DNA of 64,000 nt from Marinoscillum sp040222955 (lineage in GTDB: Bacteria > Bacteroidota > Bacteroidia > Cytophagales > Cyclobacteriaceae). The DNA lies in assembly GCF_040222955.1 (NCBI RefSeq), contig NZ_JAVKCA010000020.1, positions 232,396 through 296,395 on the forward strand, read 5' to 3'. This document shows positions 16,039 through 25,257 of the stretch, in pieces. Both the position numbers and the translations under genes were made by a program. The notes beneath the pieces were generated by a model. That model searched no databases, was not told the origin of the DNA, and saw only the letters and a list, made by a program, of their open reading frames with translations. Each line of letters begins with the position of its first letter. The stretch's first letter is position 1.

Positions 16039-16362
16039 ATGGGAATTGAAAATATTTGGGTGATTGGTTTAATGATCGTGGTGATCCCGCTGTTTTTCTG
16101 GATGCGGGTATCTGCAATCAATAAGCGCAAGAAGGGTGTGACGGTGCGGTGCCCGCACTGCGAGAAGGATCAGCGGCTGGAGAAGCTGCGCAATTATGTA
16201 TGTGAAAAGTGTGAGATCCCGGTGACTTTTTTTGATGAGCACGGGGATCCTCTGCCGGATGTGGCCTATTATGAGTGTATGGCCTGCCAGGAGAAAAACT
16301 TTATGGGGATACTCACCTGTACAGCCTGTGGCATGGCCAATAAGGCAGGTATCCCCAAATAA
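16039..16362 (+). CDS. Membrane-anchored zinc-ribbon protein
   Basis: A 107-residue protein with one N-terminal membrane segment (ENIWVIGLMIVVIPLFFW) and four CxxC pairs: CPHC, CEKC, CMAC and CTAC. These form two zinc ribbons on the cytoplasmic side. The ATG at 16039 gives the membrane segment directly after the start; an in-frame ATG at 16012 would add nine residues. The role is unknown. Its stop codon abuts that of the 16363 permease gene (0 bp), a tail-to-tail arrangement. Confidence 0.65.
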   Translation: MGIENIWVIGLMIVVIPLFFWMRVSAINKRKKGVTVRCPHCEKDQRLEKLRNYVCEKCEIPVTFFDEHGDPLPDVAYYECMACQEKNFMGILTCTACGMANKAGIPK

Positions 16363-18798
16363 TCATTCTGACCTCAATGCATTGACCGGATTTTCGGAGG
16401 TGTTTCTCCATACCTGAGTCAGGATAGTAGCCCCTGAGAGCAGCACGACGATGAGTATCGCAGGCCCCACGTTGAAAATGCTAATGGGAGAGTGTACAGC
16501 CATTTCGTTGATCCAGAGCCCGTTGGCAAACACCGCTACAGGCACCATGACCAGCGCTGTAGCAGCCAGCATGATCATGAATCCTCCCGTCATTGACAGG
16601 GTAATCTGCCCGAAACTGGCACCCAATACCTTTCGGATTCCGATCTCCTTAGTTCGCGTTTTCAGGTGAAAGCTTACCATGCCCAGAAACCCCAATGCCG
16701 TAATGGCGATGGCAATGAGTGAGATAAACGTAAGGATGCCGCCCAGGTCATAAAAGAACTGATAGAAAAGGTCCGTTTCTTCATTGAGGAATCCACCCTG
16801 AAAGGTTCTGGCCTCATCGTACTCATTCCACTTTTGCTCCATCTGCTTGCCAAAGGCCCCCGGATCATTTACGCCGATTTTGAAGTAAGCATACTGATAA
16901 TCCTCAGGTTTGATGCGCAGGGCCAGCGGTTCGATAGACTTCATCAGGGGTTCCCAGTGATAGTCTTTGACCACTCCAATGATTTTCACCCTGGAGTCAT
17001 CTTCTACGTAGATCAGGGCACCGACCGCCTCAGCGGCAGACTCAAAGCCGAGACGCCTGGTGGCCAGCTCATTCACCACGATAAACTTTTCTTGCTGGTG
17101 ATTAGCCGTTTGGGGAAAATCCGTTCCGGCGATCAGCTCAAGGCCCATGACACTCACATACCGCTCTTCTACAGAAAAATGATAAATGGTCATGTACTCA
17201 TCCGCTTCGTTTAGTTTCATATTCCCGCCATATGACCTTCCTACAGCGGGGTGGTGCGAGGTGAAGGTGACGTCTTCTATACCTGGGGTCCTGGCAAATT
17301 CGGTCTCTATGACTTTCGGGTCATGTCCCTGTAGGCGTACAAAGTAGATGTGCTCATCGTCGAATCCAAAGCTGCTCCTGGTCAGGTAATTGGCCTGATC
17401 CCTGATCAGGAATATGCTCACCAGCATGACAATTGAGAGCCCAAACTGGATACTCAGGAGGATTTTTTTACCGGATATTTTGGAAAGAAGCCCGCCCTTG
17501 TGGGTATTGGAAAAGGCGCCATTCCCTTTCAATGACCGGATGGTATCTAATCTTGATACAAAATACGACGGACCCACTCCTGAAATGAGCCCAAGGAGGA
17601 GACTGAACAGAAGAAAGAAACCATAAGCAAACACAGTGTCTTCCAGGGTGATGCCTACCTGATTGAAAATCCAGAGGGAGTTGAACTGATCAATCAGGAA
17701 CCAGTAAATACCGATGGCTACCAACAGTGAGAGGGTGGAGATGAGTACCGATTCCACCAGGAATTGTGTGATGATCTGTGATTTAGAGGCGCCATTGGCC
17801 TTACGAATGCCTACTTCCCGGGTTCGTGTCAGCGATTTGGCAATGGACAGGTTGGCGTAGTTAATACTGGCAGTGATAATGACCACCAGCCCGAGGAGTG
17901 CGAAGAACAGCAGCACGATTTTAGGCAGGGTGAAGGAGATTTCGTTGCTGAGCAGCTTTCCAGGTACGACCTCAGTGAGCCCCTGAAGCTCAAACTCATA
18001 GCCGGGATGATCCTCCTTAAGTTTCATTTGTTCGGATGCGATCTGGTTGATCAGTGCCTCGGCTTCCACCCTGGAAGCTTTATCATTGAGCACTATGTAG
18101 TTGTAATTCATCCAGGTGGTTTCCCAATCCTTGTACTCATTGGTCATGTGGTTCTCTTTGGCCAGCAAGGGGATGGTGGAGAAGCTCGCCAGCAGGTTGA
18201 ACCTGATGTGGCTTTTGGGTAAGTCCTCTGTCAGTATGCCAGTCACCCGGTATCGGCCCATGCCTTCCATGATCACCTCTTCACCCAGGGCATTTTTCTG
18301 TGGAAAAAGGAGGTTGGCCATTTTGGAGGTGAGTACCATAGAGTAAGGCTCATTCAGGGCCGTTAGCGGATCACCTTCTTTGAGCTCAAACCCAAACACC
18401 TTAAAGAAGTTATGATCAGCAAACAAGGAGCGTCCTTCAAATTCCGATTCCGGGTTGATCACTTTGTGCTCCGAGCGTATTTCGCCATGCAGGCCATGGT
18501 TAAGATTGGTGTAAGTATCAGCAATGGTATACCCATTGCTCAGTGCCTCTCCGATAGGCAGTGGTGAGGTTGCGTAGCCATTGGAGAAAATACCTCGCGC
18601 TCCTTTGTGATAAGTAAGTACCCTGAAGGTGCGGTCACCATATGGGTGGACTGTGTCATAGGAGTAATGATCATAGACGAGCAGGATCAATAGCAGACAA
18701 ACGGACATGCTGAGCGAAAGGCCCACCACGTTGATAGCAGTGAAGGCCTTGTGTTTTTTGATGTTTCGCCAGCTGACGATGAAATAGTTTCTCCACAT
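16363..18798 (-). CDS. MacB/FtsX-type ABC transporter permease
   Basis: An 811-residue permease with two MacB_PCD-FtsX units. It begins with a cytoplasmic stretch and a first membrane helix (FTAINVVGLSLSMSVCLLLI), then a large periplasmic domain to about residue 280, three helices with the family sequence SLTRTREVGIRKANGASK, a second periplasmic domain and a final set with LKTRTKEIGIRKVLGASFGQ. These GIRK motifs are typical of FtsX-like ABC permeases in Bacteroidota, where such 800-residue fusion proteins act in efflux or lipoprotein transport. No ATPase gene is adjacent. It precedes the DUF6249 gene by 6 bp in the reverse order. Confidence 0.88.
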   Translation of the reverse strand: MWRNYFIVSWRNIKKHKAFTAINVVGLSLSMSVCLLLILLVYDHYSYDTVHPYGDRTFRVLTYHKGARGIFSNGYATSPLPIGEALSNGYTIADTYTNLNHGLHGEIRSEHKVINPESEFEGRSLFADHNFFKVFGFELKEGDPLTALNEPYSMVLTSKMANLLFPQKNALGEEVIMEGMGRYRVTGILTEDLPKSHIRFNLLASFSTIPLLAKENHMTNEYKDWETTWMNYNYIVLNDKASRVEAEALINQIASEQMKLKEDHPGYEFELQGLTEVVPGKLLSNEISFTLPKIVLLFFALLGLVVIITASINYANLSIAKSLTRTREVGIRKANGASKSQIITQFLVESVLISTLSLLVAIGIYWFLIDQFNSLWIFNQVGITLEDTVFAYGFFLLFSLLLGLISGVGPSYFVSRLDTIRSLKGNGAFSNTHKGGLLSKISGKKILLSIQFGLSIVMLVSIFLIRDQANYLTRSSFGFDDEHIYFVRLQGHDPKVIETEFARTPGIEDVTFTSHHPAVGRSYGGNMKLNEADEYMTIYHFSVEERYVSVMGLELIAGTDFPQTANHQQEKFIVVNELATRRLGFESAAEAVGALIYVEDDSRVKIIGVVKDYHWEPLMKSIEPLALRIKPEDYQYAYFKIGVNDPGAFGKQMEQKWNEYDEARTFQGGFLNEETDLFYQFFYDLGGILTFISLIAIAITALGFLGMVSFHLKTRTKEIGIRKVLGASFGQITLSMTGGFMIMLAATALVMVPVAVFANGLWINEMAVHSPISIFNVGPAILIVVLLSGATILTQVWRNTSENPVNALRSE

Positions 18799-18804
18799 GG
18801 CAGA

Positions 18805-19161
18805 TTAGTTTTCGTCCCGGTTCATTTTCTGCACCAGCCCAAAGTAGATCAGGAAGCCCAGACTGAGGCTGGTAGCCAAAACACCATAAGGGAGGGTGGA
18901 GGAGGCATCATAAGGAATCGCCTCGATGATCATAAGGCCTAAGCCGCCAAAGAGAATGATCAGGCCCCACTTGAGGGCTGCATATTTGTTCTCGGCCTGT
19001 TTTCTGAGGAGCTCGCCGGCATCATTGCCCACCAGACCTTTTTCTACCATTTTTTTCCTGAGAAAGTACTCAGTGAGGGTTTTGATGATAAGCACTATCC
19101 CTACTGAAAGTGTGCCGAGTATCGCGATGGGCATAAGCACTGATTCTAAATGATGATCCAT
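18805..19161 (-). CDS. DUF6249-like membrane protein
   Basis: A 118-residue protein with two to three hydrophobic helices (LMPIAILGTLSVGIVLII, WGLIILFGGLGLMIIEAI, VLATSLSLGFLIYFGLVQ) and a cytoplasmic loop LRKKMVEKGLVGNDAGELL. This layout matches DUF6249 proteins, which are commonly encoded next to an ECF sigma factor in Bacteroidota. The ATG at 19161 (MDHHLESVL) is preferred to an upstream ATG at 19269, as the extra 36 residues do not resemble the family. It lies 6 bp upstream of the permease gene and is divergent from the sigma-factor gene. Confidence 0.65.
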   Translation of the reverse strand: MDHHLESVLMPIAILGTLSVGIVLIIKTLTEYFLRKKMVEKGLVGNDAGELLRKQAENKYAALKWGLIILFGGLGLMIIEAIPYDASSTLPYGVLATSLSLGFLIYFGLVQKMNRDEN

Positions 19162-19301
19162 GATTTTAGTTTTTAAGATTTGGAAGGTTAGACACCAGGG
19201 GGTGAGGTAAATGTTGCAGGGTAGGGAGAATTTTTTCAAAAAGAAATAAATTATGGATGGCTGCAACATCCACGCGGGTGGTGGTGTCTAATGGTTTCTG
19301 A

Positions 19302-19853
19302 ATGGAGGATAAAGTACTGGTGTTAGAGGTCCTGAAGGGGGACCAATGGGCTTTCAGGCAGCTGATCGATAAGTATCAGCGGCTGGTAGTGCATATGGTG
19401 GCCAGGCTCGTAGATGATGATCGGGACAGGGAGGAGCTCTGTCAGGATGTGTTTGTAAAGGTTTACGAAAGCCTTGACACCTTTAAATTTGATGCTAAAC
19501 TTTCCACCTGGATAGCGACCATTTCCTACCGCATGGCGGTGAATCACCTGAGGAAACGCAACAGGAAAATTGAGGAGCAGGATTTGGAGGCGGTTCATTT
19601 CAGTATTGGGCAGGAGGATCATTCGGTTGAAAGGACTGACTATGCTACCTTTATTCATTCATTGATTGCTCAGATGCCTGTGAACTACCGGACAGTGCTG
19701 ACGCTTTATTATCTGGAGGGGTTTAGCTATCCTGAAATAGTGAAAGTGACGGAAATGCCCGAGGGCACGGTGAAAAATTACCTGTTCAGGGCTAAGCAGA
19801 AGCTAAGAGCACTATCGGAGCCTTATGTTGGGAAAGAAATACATGACTTATGA
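19302..19853 (+). CDS. ECF-type RNA polymerase sigma factor
   Basis: A 183-residue sigma-70-family factor of the ECF group. Region 2 reads REELCQDVFVKVYESLDTF then KLSTWIATISYRMAVNHLRK, and region 4 reads YRTVLTLYYLEGFSYPEI with the HTH ending MPEGTVKNYLFRAKQKLR. The ATG at 19302 gives standard family length. The stop overlaps the next gene by an ATGA, so the downstream membrane protein is probably its anti-sigma or partner. The divergent DUF6249/permease genes are candidates for its regulon. Confidence 0.9.
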   Translation: MEDKVLVLEVLKGDQWAFRQLIDKYQRLVVHMVARLVDDDRDREELCQDVFVKVYESLDTFKFDAKLSTWIATISYRMAVNHLRKRNRKIEEQDLEAVHFSIGQEDHSVERTDYATFIHSLIAQMPVNYRTVLTLYYLEGFSYPEIVKVTEMPEGTVKNYLFRAKQKLRALSEPYVGKEIHDL

Positions 19854-20176
19854 GACAAGATGAAATAGATCAGAAACTTGAAGAGGCCTTGAAAAGGCCC
19901 GTTGAGGTTTCCATGTCCGCAGAATTCTCTGATCGTGTGTTGGCCAAAATTGGGAAAAGGGAGGTGCTGATGGATAGGAGTGTGAAGTGGGTGTACGGAC
20001 TGGCCATGTTCGGCTTCCTGGTTTCTGCATCGGTGTGCCTGCTCATTTTTGCGGACAGAGATACACTGGTATACCTGCCACAGATCGGTGTATGGGGGTT
20101 GCTGATCGGGGTGATGGTGATGGCCATTCAATGGCTCGATCACAAGCTTGTGAGGAAGAAAGCTCAGCTGATTTAG
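19850..20176 (+). CDS. Small membrane partner of the ECF sigma factor (putative anti-sigma)
   Basis: A 108-residue protein translationally coupled to the sigma factor (ATGA overlap). A polar N-terminal half (MRQDEIDQKLEEALKRPVEV...) of about 35 residues is followed by two membrane helices (YGLAMFGFLVSASVCLLI and IGVWGLLIGVMVMAIQWL) and a short basic tail. Cytoplasmic domain plus two helices next to an ECF factor suggests an anti-sigma or stabilising membrane anchor, but no zinc-binding HxxxCxxC anti-sigma motif is seen. Its stop codon overlaps that of the convergent pyrophosphatase gene by 4 bp. Confidence 0.65.
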   Translation: MRQDEIDQKLEEALKRPVEVSMSAEFSDRVLAKIGKREVLMDRSVKWVYGLAMFGFLVSASVCLLIFADRDTLVYLPQIGVWGLLIGVMVMAIQWLDHKLVRKKAQLI

Positions 20177-20703
20177 CCGAATTTTTTGGTGTAGTCCTCC
20201 ACAGCCTTTTTAACGATTTCTACAGCCGTATCACGGTCCTGAAAGTCTTCGATGACAACTGTCTTCTTTTCCAGCTTCTTGTAGTCTTCAAAGAAGTTTC
20301 TGAGCTCTTTCACAAAGTGGGGTGGCAGGTCACCAATGTCATTCATATGGTTGACACTCATGTCTCCCTGAGCCACTGCGATGATTTTATCATCCTTCTC
20401 ACCCTGATCCAGCATCTGCATTACCCCAATCACCTTGGCTGGCACAATACATAGCGGGTCTATCACGATCTGTGAGAGCACCAGGATATCCAATGGGTCA
20501 CCATCGTCGCAGTAAGTACGCGGAATAAAACCATAATTGGCCGGATAGTACATGGAGGAGTAAATCACCCGATCCAGAATAAGGAGACCTGAGTCCTTGT
20601 CCAGTTCATACTTGGCCCGGCTGCCTTGCGGGATTTCGATGATTCCATTTACCACCTCAGGAGATTCCTTTCCTATTCGTACGTTATGCCATGGGTTCAT
20701 CAT
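20173..20703 (-). CDS. ppa: Inorganic pyrophosphatase (family I)
   Basis: A family I soluble pyrophosphatase of 176 residues. The metal and phosphate site is visible: ANYGFIPRTYCDDGDPLDILVLS with the DxDPxD run, then VPAKVIGVMQMLDQGEKDDKIIAV, and the start VRIGKESPE. It hydrolyses PPi to two phosphates. A start at 20703 (ATG ATG) gives MMNPWHNV; an upstream ATG at 20733 adds residues not found in the family. The tail converges on the sigma-partner gene with a 4-bp overlap. Confidence 0.92.
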   Translation of the reverse strand: MMNPWHNVRIGKESPEVVNGIIEIPQGSRAKYELDKDSGLLILDRVIYSSMYYPANYGFIPRTYCDDGDPLDILVLSQIVIDPLCIVPAKVIGVMQMLDQGEKDDKIIAVAQGDMSVNHMNDIGDLPPHFVKELRNFFEDYKKLEKKTVVIEDFQDRDTAVEIVKKAVEDYTKKFG

Positions 20704-20748
20704 GATGCTTGTTTTGTTAATTTGTGGCCACAAAATAGTCAGGTGCTC

Positions 20749-21522
20749 TCAGTCTTCCAAAGGGTTCTCTTCTAATTCTTTTTTAGTAGCCTCATAGCCG
20801 ATTTGATAAACCTCATCCGCTGCACTGCTATCCAGTATGCTGTACTTAAAAAGTTTTTGCGGTTCTATCAGTAGGTCGCATTCTCTCAGGCTGTTATGGG
20901 CCGTGGCGTTCACACTTAGTTGAAATACACGTGCAGCAATCGCTGATAGTGATTTCAATTCTTCAATCTCATTCACCGGACTGATGTTGATGCCAATGAT
21001 TTTCTCGCATTTATTGAGAATGGGTTTCACAGGGAAGTTGTCAAAAGTGCCCCCGTCGATGTACTGATAACCATTCATTTTGATCGGGCTGAAGAGTATG
21101 GGGATACAGGCCGAAGCAGCTACGACCTTACACAGGTTTCCTTTACTGAAGTACTCTACCTTTCCGGTGTTCAGGTTGGTAGCTGCAAAAAAAGCAGGCT
21201 TGGAGAGGTCACTCACATCTTCGCAAGGGATGTTGTCTTTGATTTCCCGAACCAGGCCATCCAGCGAAAGCAGTCCATTGATGGGGAATCCAAACTTGGA
21301 GTACTCCAGTACCCCTTTTTCTTTGAGCAGCTCAAAAATATCCTCAGGCGCCATTCCGTGGGCATAAAAGGCTCCGGCAATGGCTCCGGCACTTACACCT
21401 GAGATCACATCAGGGTAGATTTTGGCTTCATGAAGCGCCTGCAGTGCGCCCAAATGCGCAAAGCCCCGGGCACCGCCACCGCTCAGCACCAATCCTATGT
21501 TATATTTTTTATCTTGTGGCAT
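20749..21522 (-). CDS. Patatin-like phospholipase
   Basis: A 257-residue patatin/RssA-type hydrolase. The oxyanion glycine-rich loop LVLSGGGARGFAHLGAL is followed by the nucleophile elbow GVSAG (Ser44) and the acid YIDGGTF (Asp156), giving the Ser-Asp dyad. No signal peptide, so it is probably cytoplasmic or peripheral. It would cleave phospholipids or acyl esters; the substrate is unknown. The start codon is 22 bp from the divergent penicillin acylase gene start, so both share a short promoter region. Confidence 0.9.
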   Translation of the reverse strand: MPQDKKYNIGLVLSGGGARGFAHLGALQALHEAKIYPDVISGVSAGAIAGAFYAHGMAPEDIFELLKEKGVLEYSKFGFPINGLLSLDGLVREIKDNIPCEDVSDLSKPAFFAATNLNTGKVEYFSKGNLCKVVAASACIPILFSPIKMNGYQYIDGGTFDNFPVKPILNKCEKIIGINISPVNEIEELKSLSAIAARVFQLSVNATAHNSLRECDLLIEPQKLFKYSILDSSAADEVYQIGYEATKKELEENPLED

Positions 21523-21543
21523 TGTTAGTTTCCTGAATGCAAT

Positions 21544-23601
21544 ATGAAAATCTTTAGCTCAATTATTGGTGTCCTATGGGTCTTTTTTGCCAGCGGACAG
21601 GTACAGCCACAGGAGGTGGAAATCATACGGGACACCTATGGCGTACCACACATCTATGCACCTACGGACCCGGGGGTGGCCTATGGGCTGGCATGGGCAC
21701 ATGCTGAAGATGATTTTCAGACCATCCAGCTAACTATGCTGGCCGGAAAACAGATGCTCGGTCTGCACCTCGGGAAGGACGGAGCAGCGGCTGATTATGT
21801 AGTGGCCCTGTTGGGATGCAGGCAAGTAGTAGAGACCCAATGGGAGACTTTGTCGCCGGCTTATGTGGCCCTGATTACAGCCTATACCGAGGGGCTCAAT
21901 GCCTTTGCTGCCAGGTATCCTGAGCGGGTTCTCGTAGAAGGCTCTTTTCCCCTTACAGTAAAGGAGGTCCTCTCTGCATATGTGCTCTCTCTGGCAGTGA
22001 TCTCTGGAGCCGACCAGGTGATCGGAAATCTCGTCAAAGGGACGGTAGCCGGGGCTCCGGATTTGACCGGAAAAGGTTCGAACGCTTTTGCTTTTGCCAG
22101 AAAGAAAACAGCTGATGATTATGTCTACCTCAACATCAATTCGCACCAACCGCTGGAAGGACCCACGAGCTGGTATGAAGCCCACCTGGTAAGCGATGAG
22201 GGCTGGAATGCTCTGGGCGGGTTATTTCCGGGCGGGGCCACGATTTTTCATGGCACCAACGAAAATTTGGGATGGGCGCATACCGTCAACTATCCTGACA
22301 AGATCGATGTGTTTCAGTTGGAGATGAATCCGGAAAATGCATTAAAGTATAGATTTGATAATGAGTGGAAAACCCTTGATTCAGAAGAAATTAAATTATC
22401 AATCAAAATAATATTTGGTCTTAAAATCAACGTTAAAAAGGAGATTTTCAGGAGTGTTTATGGTCCTGTGGTGAAAAATGAAAAAGGCTATTTTGCCTTT
22501 AACCTGGGAGCCCTCCATGACCTGCGGGCACCGGAGCAATGGTACCGAATGAACAAAGCCACGGACTGGAAATCGTTTAAATCAGCGTTGGAGATGGTGG
22601 CTATCCCGGGGTTCAATATCGTGTATGCTGACCGGGAGGATAACATCTTTTACCTTGGAAATGCCAAAATTCCCAGACGTGATCCTCAATACGATTGGAC
22701 CAAAACTTTACCTGGTAATACCAGTAAAACATTGACGGATCAGTTTCATCCTTTGGAAGATTTACCCCAGGTTCTGAACCCTGAATCGGGCTATGTTTTT
22801 AACACCAACAACTCGGCCTTTAGCTGTACCGCACCCGCAGATAATCCGAACCCTGAGGACTATGATTCCACCATGGGGTATCGCGAATTTGAGAACAACA
22901 GGAGCACCCGTTTCATGGAGTTAATGGAGCAATATGACGTACTCACCTGGGAGGATTTTTTGGCTGTGAAGTACGACGATACGCTGCCACAGCAGCTGGC
23001 ATATCCGGCGGACCTGAGTGAGGTGTTTCGTTTGGATAGCATGAAGCACCGGAAGTATGCTCAGTTGATAAAGATCCTTCATGAGTGGGATCGCTCCGCT
23101 CATTTCAATAACCTTGGAGCAGCGCAGTTTATGATTCTTTATCGGCACCTGGTGGACAAGTACCGGTCGAAGTACACGGGGGTTCCATATCCGCTTACGG
23201 AGGCAGAGGCCTGGGAGGCGGTGGCCTACACCCATGCTTATCTGAAGAAATACTTCAAGAGGATCGACATCCGCCTTGGTGATTATCAACTGCTGGTGAG
23301 GGGGCCGTATGAAATGCCGGTAAATGGCATCCTGGATGTGATCACAGCCATGGATGCCAAACCCTACAAGGATGGGCGAGTCCGTGCATCGCAGGGGGAG
23401 TCACTGATCATGCTGGTGCGCTACCCTGAAGATGGATTGCCCATAGTAGAAACCATTAATGTATATGGCGCCAGCAACCAACGCGATAGTCCACACTATG
23501 CCGATCAGATGCTGAAGTTCATTAAGCAACAGCGAAAGCCCATGACGCTGGATATAGAGGAGGTGAGGAGAACTGCAAAGTCTGTCTATCACCCACAGTA
23601 A
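21544..23601 (+). CDS. Penicillin acylase-family Ntn hydrolase (exported)
   Basis: A 685-residue protein with a signal peptide (MKIFSSIIGVLWVFFASGQ). The Ntn-hydrolase nucleophile follows the spacer: GKGSNAFAFA at residues 176-185, with Ser179 becoming the new N-terminus after self-cleavage, so alpha chain before and beta chain after. GATIFHGTNENLGWAHTVN and NTNNSAF are typical beta-chain motifs. The family deacylates beta-lactams, N-acyl homoserine lactones or other amides; the substrate cannot be told. Exported to the periplasm. It ends exactly at the convergent thioredoxin gene. Confidence 0.88.
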   Translation: MKIFSSIIGVLWVFFASGQVQPQEVEIIRDTYGVPHIYAPTDPGVAYGLAWAHAEDDFQTIQLTMLAGKQMLGLHLGKDGAAADYVVALLGCRQVVETQWETLSPAYVALITAYTEGLNAFAARYPERVLVEGSFPLTVKEVLSAYVLSLAVISGADQVIGNLVKGTVAGAPDLTGKGSNAFAFARKKTADDYVYLNINSHQPLEGPTSWYEAHLVSDEGWNALGGLFPGGATIFHGTNENLGWAHTVNYPDKIDVFQLEMNPENALKYRFDNEWKTLDSEEIKLSIKIIFGLKINVKKEIFRSVYGPVVKNEKGYFAFNLGALHDLRAPEQWYRMNKATDWKSFKSALEMVAIPGFNIVYADREDNIFYLGNAKIPRRDPQYDWTKTLPGNTSKTLTDQFHPLEDLPQVLNPESGYVFNTNNSAFSCTAPADNPNPEDYDSTMGYREFENNRSTRFMELMEQYDVLTWEDFLAVKYDDTLPQQLAYPADLSEVFRLDSMKHRKYAQLIKILHEWDRSAHFNNLGAAQFMILYRHLVDKYRSKYTGVPYPLTEAEAWEAVAYTHAYLKKYFKRIDIRLGDYQLLVRGPYEMPVNGILDVITAMDAKPYKDGRVRASQGESLIMLVRYPEDGLPIVETINVYGASNQRDSPHYADQMLKFIKQQRKPMTLDIEEVRRTAKSVYHPQ

Positions 23602-23898
23602 TCAGGCGATTTTTCTTACCGCCTGCTGTATCTCAGCCACCTGGGCTACACCTGTTTTGCGCCAGAGGATTTTTCCATTCTTGAAAAGGATGAGCGTGGG
23701 TATACTCCTGATCCCGTACTTGTGAGCAGCTTTGTTGTTTTTGTCTACATCTACTTTAATAATGTTGACAGCACTACCCATGTTGGATTTGACCTCATTC
23801 AGGATGGGTGGCATTAGTTTGCACGGGCCACACCAGTCAGCGTAAAAGTCTACCAGGGTGGGGGTGTTTCGGTTGATTAACTCGTGGAAATTTGACAT
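23602..23898 (-). CDS. trxA: Thioredoxin
   Basis: A 98-residue thioredoxin with the active site FYADWCGPCKLMPP (Cys-Gly-Pro-Cys) near residue 22-25, the conserved cis-proline region IRSIPTLILFKNGK at about 71-84, and a standard C-terminal helix. It reduces protein disulfides in the cytoplasm. There is no signal peptide. The gene is convergent with the penicillin acylase gene with no gap between stop codons. Confidence 0.92.
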   Translation of the reverse strand: MSNFHELINRNTPTLVDFYADWCGPCKLMPPILNEVKSNMGSAVNIIKVDVDKNNKAAHKYGIRSIPTLILFKNGKILWRKTGVAQVAEIQQAVRKIA

Positions 23899-23940
23899 AT
23901 CAGCACATAACAGACAATCGAGAGATTTGGTTGCCGGCTT

Positions 23941-24288
23941 TTATAAAATTTCCCAATAAAGTATGTAGGATGCGGTGCTGCCTTCTTCTTTGAGGGCCAT
24001 GCTGGTACTGAAACTTCCCTCAGTATCTGATCCTATTTTCATGGTGAAGGTGCCTAGAAAGTCATTGGCGCTGAGAAAATCAAAGTCCCACAACTCCACT
24101 ACCATGGGCTCTTCCTGGTTTTCAATCTCCAAAGTCACATTAACCTCAAAAGTTTCAGACGTATCTATTCCCTTATAGAGCCCGGATTCTGGCCAGATTT
24201 TTTCACCTTTATACTTGAGGAATACTTCGTCCTCGTCTATTTCATCATTGACGATGCATTGGAGTTTGGTGAGTAGAATCTTTGTCAT
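23941..24288 (-). CDS. Small C2-like beta-sandwich protein
   Basis: A 115-residue protein starting MTKILLTKLQC. The stretch VVELWDFDFLSANDFLGTFTM is the calcium-binding loop pattern of C2 domains (acidic residues in a WDxDxxxxNDFLG turn), and earlier ETFEVNVTLEIEN supplies the first strands. It could be a calcium-dependent lipid- or protein-binding domain; this is inferred from the loop. An ATG at 24327 would add a hydrophobic 13 residues (MTILMGRTVLKIV) and cannot be excluded. The gene stands alone. Confidence 0.55.
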   Translation of the reverse strand: MTKILLTKLQCIVNDEIDEDEVFLKYKGEKIWPESGLYKGIDTSETFEVNVTLEIENQEEPMVVELWDFDFLSANDFLGTFTMKIGSDTEGSFSTSMALKEEGSTASYILYWEIL

Positions 24289-24357
24289 GACTATCTTAAG
24301 AACGGTTCTACCCATCAAAATAGTCATATTTCATGATTTTTTATCAAAAGTCCATGA

Positions 24358-24783
24358 TTACTTGGTGGTTTTGCCTTCAAGAATCTCTGTGAAAACATGA
24401 TCCACCGGCTCCCACAGTTCCAGTTTGTTGCCATCCAGGTCCATGATGTGTACGAATTTTCCATATTCAAACTCCTCTACCTCATCGCAAATGGTGACTC
24501 CTGCAGCCTTGAGTTTGACAAGTAGTCCCTTCAGGTTCTGCACGCGGTAGTTGATCATAAACTCCTTGGGAGACGGCTGGAAATAGGTGGTGTCATCGGT
24601 GAAAGGGCTCCATTGGAGGTAATTGATTTCCTCTGGATTGTTAGTGTTTCTGAATTCGAAGGACGAACCGTATTGGTCGGTCACCAGGCCGAGGTTTTGT
24701 CGGTACCAGTCTTTGGTAGCGTTTGGGTCGGTGGTTTTGAAGAATATACCACCTATACCAGTTACTTTGGGCTCTTTTTCCAT
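24358..24783 (-). CDS. VOC-family (glyoxalase-fold) protein
   Basis: A 141-residue VOC protein of the glyoxalase/dioxygenase type. It has two beta-alpha-beta modules: VTGIGGIFFKTTDPNATKDWY...LGLVTDQ and VQNLKGLLVKLKAAGVTICDE, followed by the strand KFVHIMDLDGNKLELWEP, whose Glu is a usual metal ligand. The function is unknown. Starts at the ATG at 24783, 88 bp after the 24871 gene, so they may be in one transcript. Confidence 0.88.
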   Translation of the reverse strand: MEKEPKVTGIGGIFFKTTDPNATKDWYRQNLGLVTDQYGSSFEFRNTNNPEEINYLQWSPFTDDTTYFQPSPKEFMINYRVQNLKGLLVKLKAAGVTICDEVEEFEYGKFVHIMDLDGNKLELWEPVDHVFTEILEGKTTK

Positions 24784-24870
24784 GTTAGTCTTTGTTTTGG
24801 ATGAGGCCCAAAGAAGGATAAAATATTACTGGCTTTCAAATGTGACCTGACAAATCACCCAAAAGTATGA

Positions 24871-25257
24871 CTAGAATTCACCTGCTTTGATTTCGGTTGC
24901 GGGATTAACTGCCTTGAGGTATTCATATACCCAGCAGTCAAGAGGTCCGGAGGGGGTTTCTATGGTACGCATGCGGCGCTCATAGTCAGGATCCAGGAGC
25001 ACCAAAGGCAAGGCGTTTTCATAGCGATCGAGTACGTGCAGCATTTCCTCAGCATTCTCCAGTTTAAAAATTTCACCTTTGACCTTCTGGCCACATTCCG
25101 GGTCATATACTACCCCTGGGTACACGTTGACTCGAAACATCCTGCCTGGATAGAGCCCATTGGAGATTAATTCTGCCTTTATTTCCGGTGTTTCTGTTTT
25201 TCTGTTTCCGTGAAAACGGGTCTTGAGAAATCCGTATGCAAATAGGTATGTGGTCAT
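24871..25257 (-). CDS. AIG2-like gamma-glutamylcyclotransferase-fold protein
   Basis: A 128-residue protein of the GGCT/AIG2 fold. The N-terminus MTTYLFAYGFLKTRFHG corresponds to the family start [FY]GxLxxG, and EEMLHVLDRYENA supplies the acidic residue at the usual Glu position. These enzymes form 5-oxoproline from gamma-glutamyl substrates, or are AIG2-like with unknown substrate. It starts with an ATGA overlap to the 25254 gene and ends the three-gene cluster. Confidence 0.7.
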   Translation of the reverse strand: MTTYLFAYGFLKTRFHGNRKTETPEIKAELISNGLYPGRMFRVNVYPGVVYDPECGQKVKGEIFKLENAEEMLHVLDRYENALPLVLLDPDYERRMRTIETPSGPLDCWVYEYLKAVNPATEIKAGEF

